Of a DNA stretch of 11,766 nucleotides, positions 1-7,623 are shown piece by piece. Both the position numbers and the translations under genes were made by a program. The notes under the pieces were generated by a model. The model worked only from the letters and a program-made list of their open reading frames with translations. It ran no database searches and was not told the DNA's origin. This DNA is from Planctomycetota bacterium (GTDB taxonomy: Bacteria > Planctomycetota > MHYJ01 > WSZJ01 > JACPWG01): NCBI GenBank assembly GCA_016220045.1, contig JACRIP010000273.1:1-11766 (forward strand). The letters run 5' to 3'. Numbering within the stretch: position 1 is the first letter of the stretch; every line of letters starts with the position of its first letter.

Positions 1-738
<738 letters not shown>

Positions 739-794
739 GAACGGATGCTCCTTCAGGCATTGACCCCATATGCGCACGGCCGTCTTTGACGCTC

Positions 795-808
795 CTCCGG
801 GATCGGAG
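795..808 (-). other. small hairpin in the cmk-rpsA gap
   Basis: The 140 bp between cmk and rpsA (739-878) holds no gene. It contains a 5-bp stem with a four-base loop (CTCCG / CGGAG), about 57 bases upstream of the rpsA start. There is no T-tract, so it is not a classic terminator. It could be part of the rpsA leader, since S1 is known to regulate its own translation in E. coli, but nothing here proves such a role. Confidence 0.25.
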
Positions 809-878
809 CGCGTCGAGGCCTCCGCGCGGGCGACTCACCCTCGCGGCTCAGGCCCCGGCGGTCGGCCGGGCACGGGAT

Positions 879-1559
879 CTACCGGGTGGTTTTCCGTTTC
901 GGCAGGTAGCCGAGGATCTCCTCGACCACCGCCTCCGGGGACATGTCGGTGGTATCGAGCACGACCGCGCCGTCGGCGACCCGCAACGGCGAGACCTTGC
1001 GGTTGCGGTCGCGTTCGTCGCGTTGGCGGACTTCGTCGAGCACCTGCTCGTAGGTCAGCTTGTCGCCGCGCTCCACGTGCTCCTGGTGGCGGCGGCGCGC
1101 GCGGACGTCGCCGCAGGCGTCGAGGAAAAACTTGAACGGGGCGTCGGGGAAGACCACGGTGCCCATGTCGCGCCCGTCGGCCACGGTCGCGGCCGCGCGG
1201 GCGAGCGCGCGCTGCTTCGGCACCATCTCCTCGCGCACGCGCTTGAGCTCGGCGAAAATGTGCACGCGGGCCGCGACTTCGGGGGCGCGCACGGCGCGGG
1301 TCACGTCGCGCCCGTCGAGCTCGATGCGCATCCGGCCGTCCGGTTCTTCGCTCAGGTGAAACGTGGATTCGGCGACCAGGCGGCCGGCGGCCTCTTCGTC
1401 GGCGAAGTCGAGGCCCTGCTCCATCGCCTTGAGGGTGGCGGCACGGTACATTCCGCCGGTGTCCAGGTAGTGGTAGCCGAGACGCCGCGCGAGTTCCTTG
1501 GCGATCGTGCTCTTCCCCGAACCCGCGGGACCGTCAATGGTTATGATGCCGAGTGCCAC
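879..1559 (-). CDS. cmk: cytidylate kinase
   Basis: Cytidylate kinase (226 aa, normal for the family) phosphorylates CMP and dCMP with ATP in the cytoplasm to give CDP and dCDP. The P-loop GPAGSGKST lies at residues 10-18. The family motifs LDTGGMYRA (32-40), LDGRDVT (81-87), DGRDMGTVVFPDA (128-140) and the arginine-rich lid RARRRHQE (153-160) follow in order, with the PLRVADGAVVLDTT segment at 191-204. The usual DTGAMYRA is DTGGMYRA here, a mild change. The start is GTG at 1559; no ATG lies between it and the P-loop. An AGGA (1564-1567) sits only 4 nt upstream, so initiation may be modest. A clear promoter lies at 1621-1648, and rpsA follows 140 bp downstream. Confidence 0.96.
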   Translation of the reverse strand: MALGIITIDGPAGSGKSTIAKELARRLGYHYLDTGGMYRAATLKAMEQGLDFADEEAAGRLVAESTFHLSEEPDGRMRIELDGRDVTRAVRAPEVAARVHIFAELKRVREEMVPKQRALARAAATVADGRDMGTVVFPDAPFKFFLDACGDVRARRRHQEHVERGDKLTYEQVLDEVRQRDERDRNRKVSPLRVADGAVVLDTTDMSPEAVVEEILGYLPKRKTTR

Positions 1560-1620
1560 GTAGTCCTGCGTGCAGAGAGAGCCGATTCCCGGGGAAGCGG
1601 GAGCAGAATTCAGGCGCGCT

Positions 1621-1648
1621 ATTATAGGAACGAAGCGGGGGATTGCAA
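1621..1648 (-). promoter_or_regulatory. sigma70-type promoter of cmk (and probably rpsA)
   Basis: On the minus strand there is a perfect -10 box TATAAT (1626-1621) with a -35 box TTGCAA (1648-1643) 16 bp upstream. Transcription would start near 1614 and give a leader of about 55 nt before the cmk GTG. The AT-rich hexamer stands out in a GC-rich region. Confidence 0.65.
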
Positions 1649-1673
1649 GAGGTTTCAGGAGCGCGTCGGGATC

Positions 1674-1688
1674 CGCGCCGCAGGCGCG
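1674..1688 (-). other. GC hairpin just after the M48 protease stop codon
   Basis: A 6-bp stem (CGCGCC / GGCGCG) with a 3-nt loop begins 4 bp after the TAG of the protease gene. No T-run follows on the minus strand, so it is not a standard rho-independent terminator. It may still protect or mark the 3' end of the message. Confidence 0.25.
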
Positions 1689-1691
1689 CCG

Positions 1692-3221
1692 CTACGGCCC
1701 GGGGGGCGGCGCAGCGTCCGGCGCGGCGGCTGCCGCTGCGGGCCCGGGGGGCGCTCCGCCATCGCGCGCGGCGCCGAGGTCCAACCCGCCGATGCCCAGC
1801 GTGACGCAGCGCACGAACCACGCACCCGCTTCGAGCTCTTGCTTGTGCAGCGCGCGCAGCACGTTGAATGGCTCCAGTTCCTCGCCGCCGCGCCGCGCCC
1901 GGATCGGCGCACCGGGCGAAACCTCGAGGGACCACCCGGTTTCCAGAAGCCCGAGTGCCAATGCGACGCCGATCGTGTGTCCCGCCAACCCTGCCGCGCC
2001 CTCCGAGTCCACCGGCGCCGTGGTCAAGGAGCGCCCGGTTGCCGGCAGGTCCTTTGCCAGGCTCGGGAGCCCCTCGGGATTGACGCCCTTCAGCCCGCCA
2101 CGGTACTGCGCATGGTGCTTCCGCCAGCTCGGAATGTAGACGGTCGGCCCCGTGTCTTCCCAGCGGATCGGCTGGAGCGCGTGGACCTGCTCATTCTTGA
2201 ACGCCGACGCGAGCAGCTCCCGTTCCAGGGCCGGGAGGTCGTCGAGCAGTGAGAGTGCCGGCAGGCCAGGTGCGGAGCTGGGGCCGGTCGGGAACTGCAT
2301 GATGGCCGCCAGCCGCTCCGCCAGCGGAGGATGGCTCAGGTACGGATCGGGCTCGACGTGCGACTCCTCCCCGCGGATCTTGTCCAGGGCCTTGCGCACC
2401 GTCGTGTCCTGCAGGAAGAGTGCGAAGCCGTCGGCCAGCGGCGGGTGGTAGCCGGCATCGAGGACCGGGATGACTTCGCCCGTGAGGTAGGGATCGAAGG
2501 CCGGCGCGGTCTCATGGACCTTCTGCAGGGCCGAGGCCGCGGGTCCGGAGCCGACGATGCGGGCGGCCAGTTCGTCGGCGGCCAGTTCCTGCCGCCGCGA
2601 AACGGCATGGGTGATCCGCAGGAACAGCTTGCCGTACCAGAGGAAGGGGAACTGCAGCCACGAGTCCATTTCGGCGAGATTGGAGATGCTGCGCCCGATG
2701 GCCTCGCGCGTCCTGAACAGCCACGGTCCGATGCGGGTTTCGCCGCCGTGGTAGTGACCGAACTCGTGTCCCAGGACGGCGCGGAGTTCCGCGACGCTGA
2801 GGATGCGCAAGAGGGGCAGGCCAAGGCCCATGATCCGGCGGCTGCCGGCGCCGAGGAAGCCGCCGCGTTCGGCCACGAACGCATTGAGCTCCAGCACGAT
2901 GTAGACTTCCTGCGGCATCGCCAGGCCGATCGCGCGGGCGAGTCCCTCGAGCTCCGCGAAGAGGCGCGGGTGCTGCTTCGGATCCAGGCGCGGGCCGGGC
3001 GCGACGAAGCGCTCGAAACGCGGGAGCACCGACCAGAGAATGACCCCGGCACCGAGCAGGCAGAGAATCACCAGTTTCGCGTGGATCCTGCGCCCATCGG
3101 CGGCGTCCAGGTATGCGACGTAGAGGAGTCCACAGGCGATGGTCAGGGCAAGGCCGTAGAATCCGATCATCAGTACCAGGGCCAGCAGGGCGCGGAACCA
3201 GAGCGAAGGCCGGGGGCCCAT
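1692..3221 (-). CDS. membrane-anchored M48 family zinc metalloprotease
   Basis: A 509-residue peptidase of the M48 (HtpX/Ste24-like) family. The zinc motif HEFGH is at residues 152-156. The downstream glutamate ligand is in the ELAAD motif (E212, D216), the EFxAD-type signature of the family. Two hydrophobic segments near the N-terminus (about residues 9-38 and 50-67) should anchor it in the inner membrane, with the catalytic domain probably cytoplasmic as in HtpX. The protein is longer than HtpX (about 290 aa). The region after about residue 340 has no motif I recognise, and the last 25 residues are Ala/Pro/Gly-rich low complexity. I chose the ATG at 3221 because AGGAG (3227-3231) lies 5 nt upstream and because the longer frame would run across the predicted promoter. 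The substrate cannot be told from sequence; HtpX-type enzymes degrade damaged membrane proteins. Confidence 0.9.
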   Translation of the reverse strand: MGPRPSLWFRALLALVLMIGFYGLALTIACGLLYVAYLDAADGRRIHAKLVILCLLGAGVILWSVLPRFERFVAPGPRLDPKQHPRLFAELEGLARAIGLAMPQEVYIVLELNAFVAERGGFLGAGSRRIMGLGLPLLRILSVAELRAVLGHEFGHYHGGETRIGPWLFRTREAIGRSISNLAEMDSWLQFPFLWYGKLFLRITHAVSRRQELAADELAARIVGSGPAASALQKVHETAPAFDPYLTGEVIPVLDAGYHPPLADGFALFLQDTTVRKALDKIRGEESHVEPDPYLSHPPLAERLAAIMQFPTGPSSAPGLPALSLLDDLPALERELLASAFKNEQVHALQPIRWEDTGPTVYIPSWRKHHAQYRGGLKGVNPEGLPSLAKDLPATGRSLTTAPVDSEGAAGLAGHTIGVALALGLLETGWSLEVSPGAPIRARRGGEELEPFNVLRALHKQELEAGAWFVRCVTLGIGGLDLGAARDGGAPPGPAAAAAAPDAAPPPGP

Positions 3222-3226
3222 GTGCA

Positions 3227-3231
3227 CTCCT
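3227..3231 (-). promoter_or_regulatory. ribosome binding site that decides the M48 start
   Basis: AGGAG on the minus strand, 5 nt before the ATG at 3221, within a longer purine run. It favours this start over an in-frame upstream start that would add 29 non-conserved, Arg-rich residues. Confidence 0.7.
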
Positions 3232-3279
3232 CTCCGGGCACGGGCTGAGTCGCGTGCAGGTCGTTGCTTTTCCTCGGGT

Positions 3280-3308
3280 ACGATACGGAGGAGCCCGGCG
3301 GCGGTCAA
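3280..3308 (-). promoter_or_regulatory. candidate promoter of the M48 protease gene
   Basis: On the minus strand, TTGACC (3308-3303) is followed after 17 bp by TATCGT (3285-3280), matching the sigma70 consensus at 5/6 and 4/6 positions. The predicted transcription start near 3273 gives a leader of about 50 nt. This would make the protease independent of the kinase-like gene upstream. Confidence 0.5.
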
Positions 3309-3357
3309 GGGGATTCGCCCTGGAGGAGTGCCAGGGCGGACTACCGTTGCTGGGGAT

Positions 3358-3394
3358 GCCGCACTGGGGCGGCCACAAGGGCCGCCCCTACGGC
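3358..3394. repeat. intergenic hairpin element with a perfect 9-bp stem
   Basis: The arms GGGGCGGCC (3366-3374) and GGCCGCCCC (3380-3388) enclose the 5-nt loop ACAAG. An imperfect outer stem GCCG/CGGC (3358-3361 with 3391-3394) extends it. From general familiarity, the core followed by TACGG resembles short palindromes scattered between genes in many GC-rich environmental genomes; only one copy is in this window. There is no T-tract. It could act as a bidirectional 3'-end structure, but is more likely a dispersed repeat. Confidence 0.5.
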
Positions 3395-3570
3395 AGGGTG
3401 CAACCCGTTGCAGCGAGGTTGCTCTCCCACCAGGCCCGCCTCACGCAGCGCCAGGCACTGGGGGGAGTAGCGTTGCCGCGCGCGGATGAGGTGGGCAGGC
3501 GGTCGCCACGCGGCCTTGCGTACGGCGAACACCCTGGGACGCAGCACGCGGCAGGAGGAGGGGGGGGTGA

Positions 3571-3645
3571 GGAGTAGGAATAGGAGTAGGAATAGGAGTA
3601 GGAATAGGAATAGGGGTAGGAATAGGGGTAGGGGTAGGGGTAGGG
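3571..3645 (+). repeat. hexanucleotide tandem repeat GGRRTA, 12.5 copies
   Basis: Twelve consecutive 6-bp units plus GGG, with no interruption. The unit variants, in order, are GGAGTA/GGAATA alternating for six units, then GGAATA, GGGGTA, GGAATA, and three GGGGTA. A poly-G tract (3560-3567) precedes it. The last 21 bases have four runs of three or more G separated by TA, which fits the G-quadruplex consensus on the plus strand. The unit changes gradually along the array, as expected from replication slippage with point mutation. It lies 45 bp after the stop of the kinase-like gene, whose transcript would carry the C-rich strand. Confidence 0.95.
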
Positions 3646-3648
3646 CGC

Positions 3649-3672
3649 GCGCGGGCCGCCCGGGCCCTGCGC
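3649..3672 (-). terminator. possible 3'-end hairpin of the kinase-like gene
   Basis: On the minus strand, GCGC-A-GGGCC pairs with GGCCC-GCGC around a 5-nt loop: nine base pairs with one bulged A, starting 18 bp after the stop codon. No U-run follows, so if it ends transcription it is non-canonical. Confidence 0.35.
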
Positions 3673-3689
3673 TTGCCTCCCCCCCCGTG

Positions 3690-6600
3690 CTACTCCTCCG
3701 GCCGGATCACGACGTTGTCGAAGCGCACGTAGCTCGACGGGGCCGGCGGCGCCCCTGCCAGCGCCGTGCCGCGCACTTCGAAGTCCAGCGTCACCGTCGT
3801 CCGCGCACTCGTCGCATCGAAACTCGTGAGCGGCTTGTCGTTGAGCGCGAAGGTGATCACGTCCTTGCCCGCTTGCCGCTGCTTCCAGATGCGGAACTGG
3901 TACCAGGTGTTCGCCTGAATCACTTCCGGACTGTTGCGCGGAATGTTCGCCTGCACGTCCTTGAAGTAGACCGCGCCCGAGTCCATGATCTTGAGTTCGT
4001 ACGCGCCCAGACGGATCAGCACCGTCGGCCGCAGGCCGCCCGCCGCCACGTAGACCAGGCCCGCCAGCTCCGCCAACGGCGCCTCCCCCTTGCGCTCGAT
4101 CCCGCCCTGGCGCCCCTTGCCATGGAGCTGCCCCTCCTCGATCGCCCAGATCGCGCCCTTGATCGGCGTCCAGCGCCCGAGCTGCGGCGCATCCTCCCAG
4201 TCGTAGAAGTCCGGCGGCTTTGCGCTCGGCACCTCGGCGATCCGAAGCTGCAGCGCCTCCTTCAGCAACTGCTCGATCACCGCCGCGTTCTTGCGCGTGA
4301 AGTCCCGCTCCGCGTAGGAGTTCTTGAGCGTCAGCAGCGCCTCCATGCAGCCGGCTACGTCCCCCTTGGCCTTCGTCGCCTGCGCTTGCGCGAGGCATTT
4401 GGCCGCGGCCTCCGCAAACAGGGAGTCGATCTCGTCGAGGTACGGCTTGACCCGCCCGCGTTCGGTCCCCAGCGCGATCGCCGCCGAGAATTCCTTCTCC
4501 GCTTCCGCGTAGAGGCTGGACCGCAGGCAGAAGATCGCGAGGTCGTAGCGCTCCTGCCCGCTGTTCTGCGTCGCGACCATCGAGGCCAGTTCGTAGAGGG
4601 AGCGGCGCGGCACCTCGGCCCAGGTCAGGCGCCGGGCATCCTCAGGCTTGGCCCCGACCTCCATGCCCTCCGTGTCGATGGCGCGCAACGGCTGCGGCGC
4701 CAGCTTCCCCGCCTTGTCCGGCACCATGACCAGCGGAAACTTCTCCGGCGTCGCCGATGCCGCGACCAGGTCGGAAATCTTCTGCCCGCCGCGCGATACC
4801 GTGCGTTCGAGCGCGTCGCCGATCGAACTCAACTCGCGCTTCAGGTCGGCCAGCTTCCGCTTGTGCTCGTCCATCGTCACCTGGGCCTCGGCGGCGGTGA
4901 CCTTCTGCTCGGCCTCCGGCAGGTTCAGCACTTTCAGCCCGGAGAGCGCCGCTTCCCGGGCTTCATCATAGATCTTCTTCGAGGCCGCGAACTCCGCCTC
5001 CGTCTGATGCTGCTTCTCCGCCTCCTTCACCTTCCGCTCCAGCTCGTCGATGGTCGCCGCTTCCGCGGTGACCTGCGCCAGCAGATCGTCCAGGCCCGCG
5101 AACCGGTTCGTCCACGCGCCGAGCGCGCTGCGCGCCGTGTCGAAATCGTGGTCGGCCTCGCAGGTGCGCCGGATCTCGGCGGCGTCGGCGGCGAATTTCT
5201 GGACGATCTGCTGGCGCGTCTTTTCCCGCTCGCGCGCGAGCTTCTCGGTCCAGTCGGTGGTCTTCAGGGCGGTGGGCCAGGCATCGTAGCGCGTGAGCGC
5301 CTCGGCGTAGCGCTCGTCGGCGAGCGCATCCTTGACGGCGGTCCGCACCGCTTCCAGCTCGCTCTCGCAGCGTGCGTCCCGATCCGCCTCTTTGGCGGCG
5401 CGCATGCGCTTGGCCTCGGGGAGGCCGGGGTCGGCGGGGTTGTCGCGCAGGAAGCGGTCGATGTGTTCGAGGGCGGCGGGGTAGTCCTCGCCCGCTGCGG
5501 CGATCGCCTTGCGCAGGACGTCGAGCGGGAGGTCGGTCTTGACGGTCGGGTCGACGGTGGGTCCGCTGCCGGCGTAGTACATGCCCAGGCCGATGAGCAG
5601 GGCGATGACGGCGGCGCCGCCGACCAGCGCCGGGGTCCTGGAGGCCTGCGTGGCGGCCGCGCCGCGCGCCTCGACGCCTTTGGACTTGGCCGTGTCCGAG
5701 CCGGCGAAGGTCGCCGCGTCGAGTTCGCCCTGCGGCACCCCCTCGCCCGGCGTGCCCAGGTACTGCATCGGCCGCTGCGGGGTCGCTCCCGGATCGGGCG
5801 CCGCCATCGCCCCGCTGGGGCGGATCGGTCCGCCGGCTTCCGCCTCGGCGAGATCGCGCAACAGCTCGTCGTAGGTCTGATAGCGTTCCTCGGGCTCCGC
5901 CTCCAGCATCCGTTCGACCATCTTGCACAGGCCGTCGGGAATCGTGGGATCGAAGAACTTGAGCGGCGGAATCGTCTCCTCGGTGAGGCGCACGAGGATC
6001 TCGAAGGGCGACTGGCCCTGATAGGGCGGACGCCCGGTGATCATGTGGAAGAGCGAGGCGCCGAGCGAGTAGATGTCGGTGCGACAATCGAGCTCGCGGT
6101 CCTCGGTGACCTGCTCCGGCGCGATGTAGAACGGGGCGAGCTGGCCGCTCTTCGAAATCGTGAGGATGTTCTCCGTGGACTTGGAGGCGAGTCCGAGCTG
6201 CGCGACCTTGATCTCGCCGCTGGGCAGGATCAGGATGTTCGAGGGGCGGATGTCGGTGTGCAGCACGCCGTTCTGCCAGGCGAAGGCGAGCGCATCGGCG
6301 ACCTGGCGCACGATCCCGAGCGCGTGCGGGTAGGGGAGTTTCCCTTCACGCTCCAGGAGCTTATGAACGGACTCGCCCTCGACGAACTCCATCGCGACGT
6401 AGACGCGCTCGGTGTTCTTTTCGTTGATCTTGCCGATCGAGTAGATCCGCTTGATGGCGGGATGGTCGAGGCCGGCCATTTTGCGCGCTTCGTCCATGAA
6501 GCGCTTCGCGAAAGCCGCGTCCTCCATGGCGCTCGGGTTCATCATCTTGAGCACGACCGGGCGGTTCTTGGAGATCTGCTGCGCCTTGTACAGGATGCCG

Positions 6601-7376
6601 GTGGAATCCTGGCCGAGCCGGAACATGATCTGGAAGTCGCCGAGCGTCGTGGATTTCTGGAGGTTGATTTCGGCGGCCTTGTCCTTGTCGGCGTCCTTCT
6701 CCTTCATCTCGATCTGCTGGCCGCTGGGCGGACCGACGATCAGCGCGGCGCCGGCCTCCTGCGGCATCCGCGCCTCGACGTTGCCTGCCTCGTCGTGGAC
6801 CAGGGCGAGGATGGTGGCGCACTGGCCGCACTTGATCTTCTGGCCGACCTTGAACTTGGAGATGTTCAGGCTGGCGCCGCAGTTGTCGCAGTCCACCAGC
6901 TTCTTGGACTGCTCCTCGACGATGCGCTCGACCTGGTGCGCCTTCAGATAGCCCATCGCGATCAGGACCTCGCCGATGCGCGGCTGCCCGGTCGTTCCGG
7001 CGTCTTTCAGGTTCTTGAGGAATTGCCTGTAGGTGACGAGCGCCTGCCCGAAGAGCGGCACCGTCTCCTGGGAGTTCTTGAGGTAGCGCTGGATCTCGAG
7101 CGCGGTCTGGACCTGTTCGAGGGTGACGAAGTGGAAGGTGACGCCGATTTCGCCGAAGAGCCGGCGCTGCATCGACTGCATGGTCTCGAGCAGGGAGCGG
7201 ATCTGCTGGCGGGTGAGATAGCCCTTCTGCTCCAGGATTTCCCCGAGGCGCGGGGCGACCTCGCCGCGGGTCTCGATCTCGCGCTGGGCGAGGAGGCATT
7301 CGTCGAGTTGTTCTTCGGTGATGAATTTGGTGCTGACGGCGAGCTTGCCGAAGAGCAGGTTTTTAATCCGAGACAT
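3690..7376 (-). CDS. multidomain membrane pseudokinase-like protein with GspE/MshEN-like N-terminal repeats
   Basis: 1228 residues. Four similar motifs (FG/LG-x-(I/L/V) ... G/K-(F/Y)-(L/I/V)-T-x-x-Q ... Q) start at about 8, 43, 73 and 133, like the N-terminal domain of GspE/PilB/MshE ATPases. A zinc ribbon follows (C163, C166, C183, C186). A protein-kinase fold covers about 247-510: degenerate glycine loop GQDSTG (255-260), ATP lysine K277, helix-C E296, HTDIRPSN (373-380) where HRDIKPxN is usual, QLG (393-395) where DFG is usual, APE (419-421) and D434. Loss of the DFG aspartate predicts weak or absent phosphotransfer. A linker, one membrane helix (about 583-602), an Ala/Glu-rich helical region (about 615-1050) and a beta-rich C-terminal domain (about 1057-1228, ending VRFDNVVIRPEE, LamG/DUF1080-like) follow. 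The kinase part should face the cytoplasm and the C-terminus the outside. GAGGA (7383-7387) lies 6 nt before the ATG. Ligand and partner are unknown. Confidence 0.93.
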   Translation of the reverse strand: MSRIKNLLFGKLAVSTKFITEEQLDECLLAQREIETRGEVAPRLGEILEQKGYLTRQQIRSLLETMQSMQRRLFGEIGVTFHFVTLEQVQTALEIQRYLKNSQETVPLFGQALVTYRQFLKNLKDAGTTGQPRIGEVLIAMGYLKAHQVERIVEEQSKKLVDCDNCGASLNISKFKVGQKIKCGQCATILALVHDEAGNVEARMPQEAGAALIVGPPSGQQIEMKEKDADKDKAAEINLQKSTTLGDFQIMFRLGQDSTGILYKAQQISKNRPVVLKMMNPSAMEDAAFAKRFMDEARKMAGLDHPAIKRIYSIGKINEKNTERVYVAMEFVEGESVHKLLEREGKLPYPHALGIVRQVADALAFAWQNGVLHTDIRPSNILILPSGEIKVAQLGLASKSTENILTISKSGQLAPFYIAPEQVTEDRELDCRTDIYSLGASLFHMITGRPPYQGQSPFEILVRLTEETIPPLKFFDPTIPDGLCKMVERMLEAEPEERYQTYDELLRDLAEAEAGGPIRPSGAMAAPDPGATPQRPMQYLGTPGEGVPQGELDAATFAGSDTAKSKGVEARGAAATQASRTPALVGGAAVIALLIGLGMYYAGSGPTVDPTVKTDLPLDVLRKAIAAAGEDYPAALEHIDRFLRDNPADPGLPEAKRMRAAKEADRDARCESELEAVRTAVKDALADERYAEALTRYDAWPTALKTTDWTEKLAREREKTRQQIVQKFAADAAEIRRTCEADHDFDTARSALGAWTNRFAGLDDLLAQVTAEAATIDELERKVKEAEKQHQTEAEFAASKKIYDEAREAALSGLKVLNLPEAEQKVTAAEAQVTMDEHKRKLADLKRELSSIGDALERTVSRGGQKISDLVAASATPEKFPLVMVPDKAGKLAPQPLRAIDTEGMEVGAKPEDARRLTWAEVPRRSLYELASMVATQNSGQERYDLAIFCLRSSLYAEAEKEFSAAIALGTERGRVKPYLDEIDSLFAEAAAKCLAQAQATKAKGDVAGCMEALLTLKNSYAERDFTRKNAAVIEQLLKEALQLRIAEVPSAKPPDFYDWEDAPQLGRWTPIKGAIWAIEEGQLHGKGRQGGIERKGEAPLAELAGLVYVAAGGLRPTVLIRLGAYELKIMDSGAVYFKDVQANIPRNSPEVIQANTWYQFRIWKQRQAGKDVITFALNDKPLTSFDATSARTTVTLDFEVRGTALAGAPPAPSSYVRFDNVVIRPEE

Positions 7377-7465
7377 CGCTCGTCCTCAGAGAGGGTGCGG
7401 CCGGCCGACTGAAGATCATACGCAGCCCCGACTTCGGGAGGGTCGGGGGGGAGGGTTCGGCGGCC

Positions 7466-7493
7466 AGTATATCAGGGGGGGAGGGGCTGTCAA
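7466..7493 (-). promoter_or_regulatory. strong sigma70-type promoter of the pseudokinase-like gene
   Basis: On the minus strand, a perfect TTGACA (7493-7488) and TATACT (7471-7466, 5/6) are separated by 16 bp. The spacer is almost pure pyrimidine (a C7 tract). Transcription would start near 7459, giving a leader of about 80 nt that contains a small hairpin (CCCGA/TCGGG, 7427-7438). It is one of the best promoter matches in the window and is divergent from the pabB promoter. Confidence 0.75.
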
Positions 7494-7574
7494 AGAGAAT
7501 CTCGGCCGGCGGCGCGGGCAGATGGTGCGCCGTGCGGCGGCGGGGACCCTGATCTGCGGGTGCGGCGAATTGGA

Positions 7575-7603
7575 TTGACGCTGTGGAGTGGGCGCTCTAG
7601 AGT
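7575..7603 (+). promoter_or_regulatory. candidate promoter of pabB
   Basis: TTGACG (7575-7580), then 17 bp, then TAGAGT (7598-7603), matching the consensus at 5/6 and 4/6. The start of transcription would be near 7610, about 70 nt before the pabB ATG. The -35 boxes of this and the divergent promoter are about 80 bp apart, leaving room for shared regulation. No operator-like palindrome was seen there. Confidence 0.5.
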
Positions 7604-7623
7604 GGCGCGCCGCTGGGGGGGCC

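Larger units (their letters stand above)
3222..3689. other. 468-bp gene-free region between kinase-like gene and M48 gene
   Basis: From the kinase-like gene end towards the protease it holds a GC hairpin (3649-3672), the hexamer array (3571-3645), about 170 bp of GC-rich sequence, a small palindrome GCAAC-CC-GTTGC (3400-3411), the 9-bp-stem hairpin (3366-3388) and the protease promoter (3280-3308). A 68-codon minus-strand frame (3547-3341) crosses the hairpins, has no ribosome binding site that I can see and resembles no known family, so I do not call a gene. The 170-bp segment together with the hairpin may be one copy of a longer dispersed element. Confidence 0.6.

Noticed and set aside
786..2252. 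Plus-strand open frame of 488 codons across cmk and the M48 gene.
   Set aside because: It crosses two well-identified minus-strand genes and the cmk promoter and has no family resemblance.
3341..3547. 68-codon minus-strand frame in the 468-bp gap.
   Set aside because: No ribosome binding site or family resemblance, and it runs through two hairpins; more likely noncoding repeat sequence.
3486..7412. A plus-strand open frame of 1308 codons spanning the whole pseudokinase-like gene.
   Set aside because: Its translation is Arg/Leu/Val-rich with no recognisable motif, and the minus strand has a promoter, ribosome binding site and clear domains. Long antisense frames are expected in GC-rich coding DNA.
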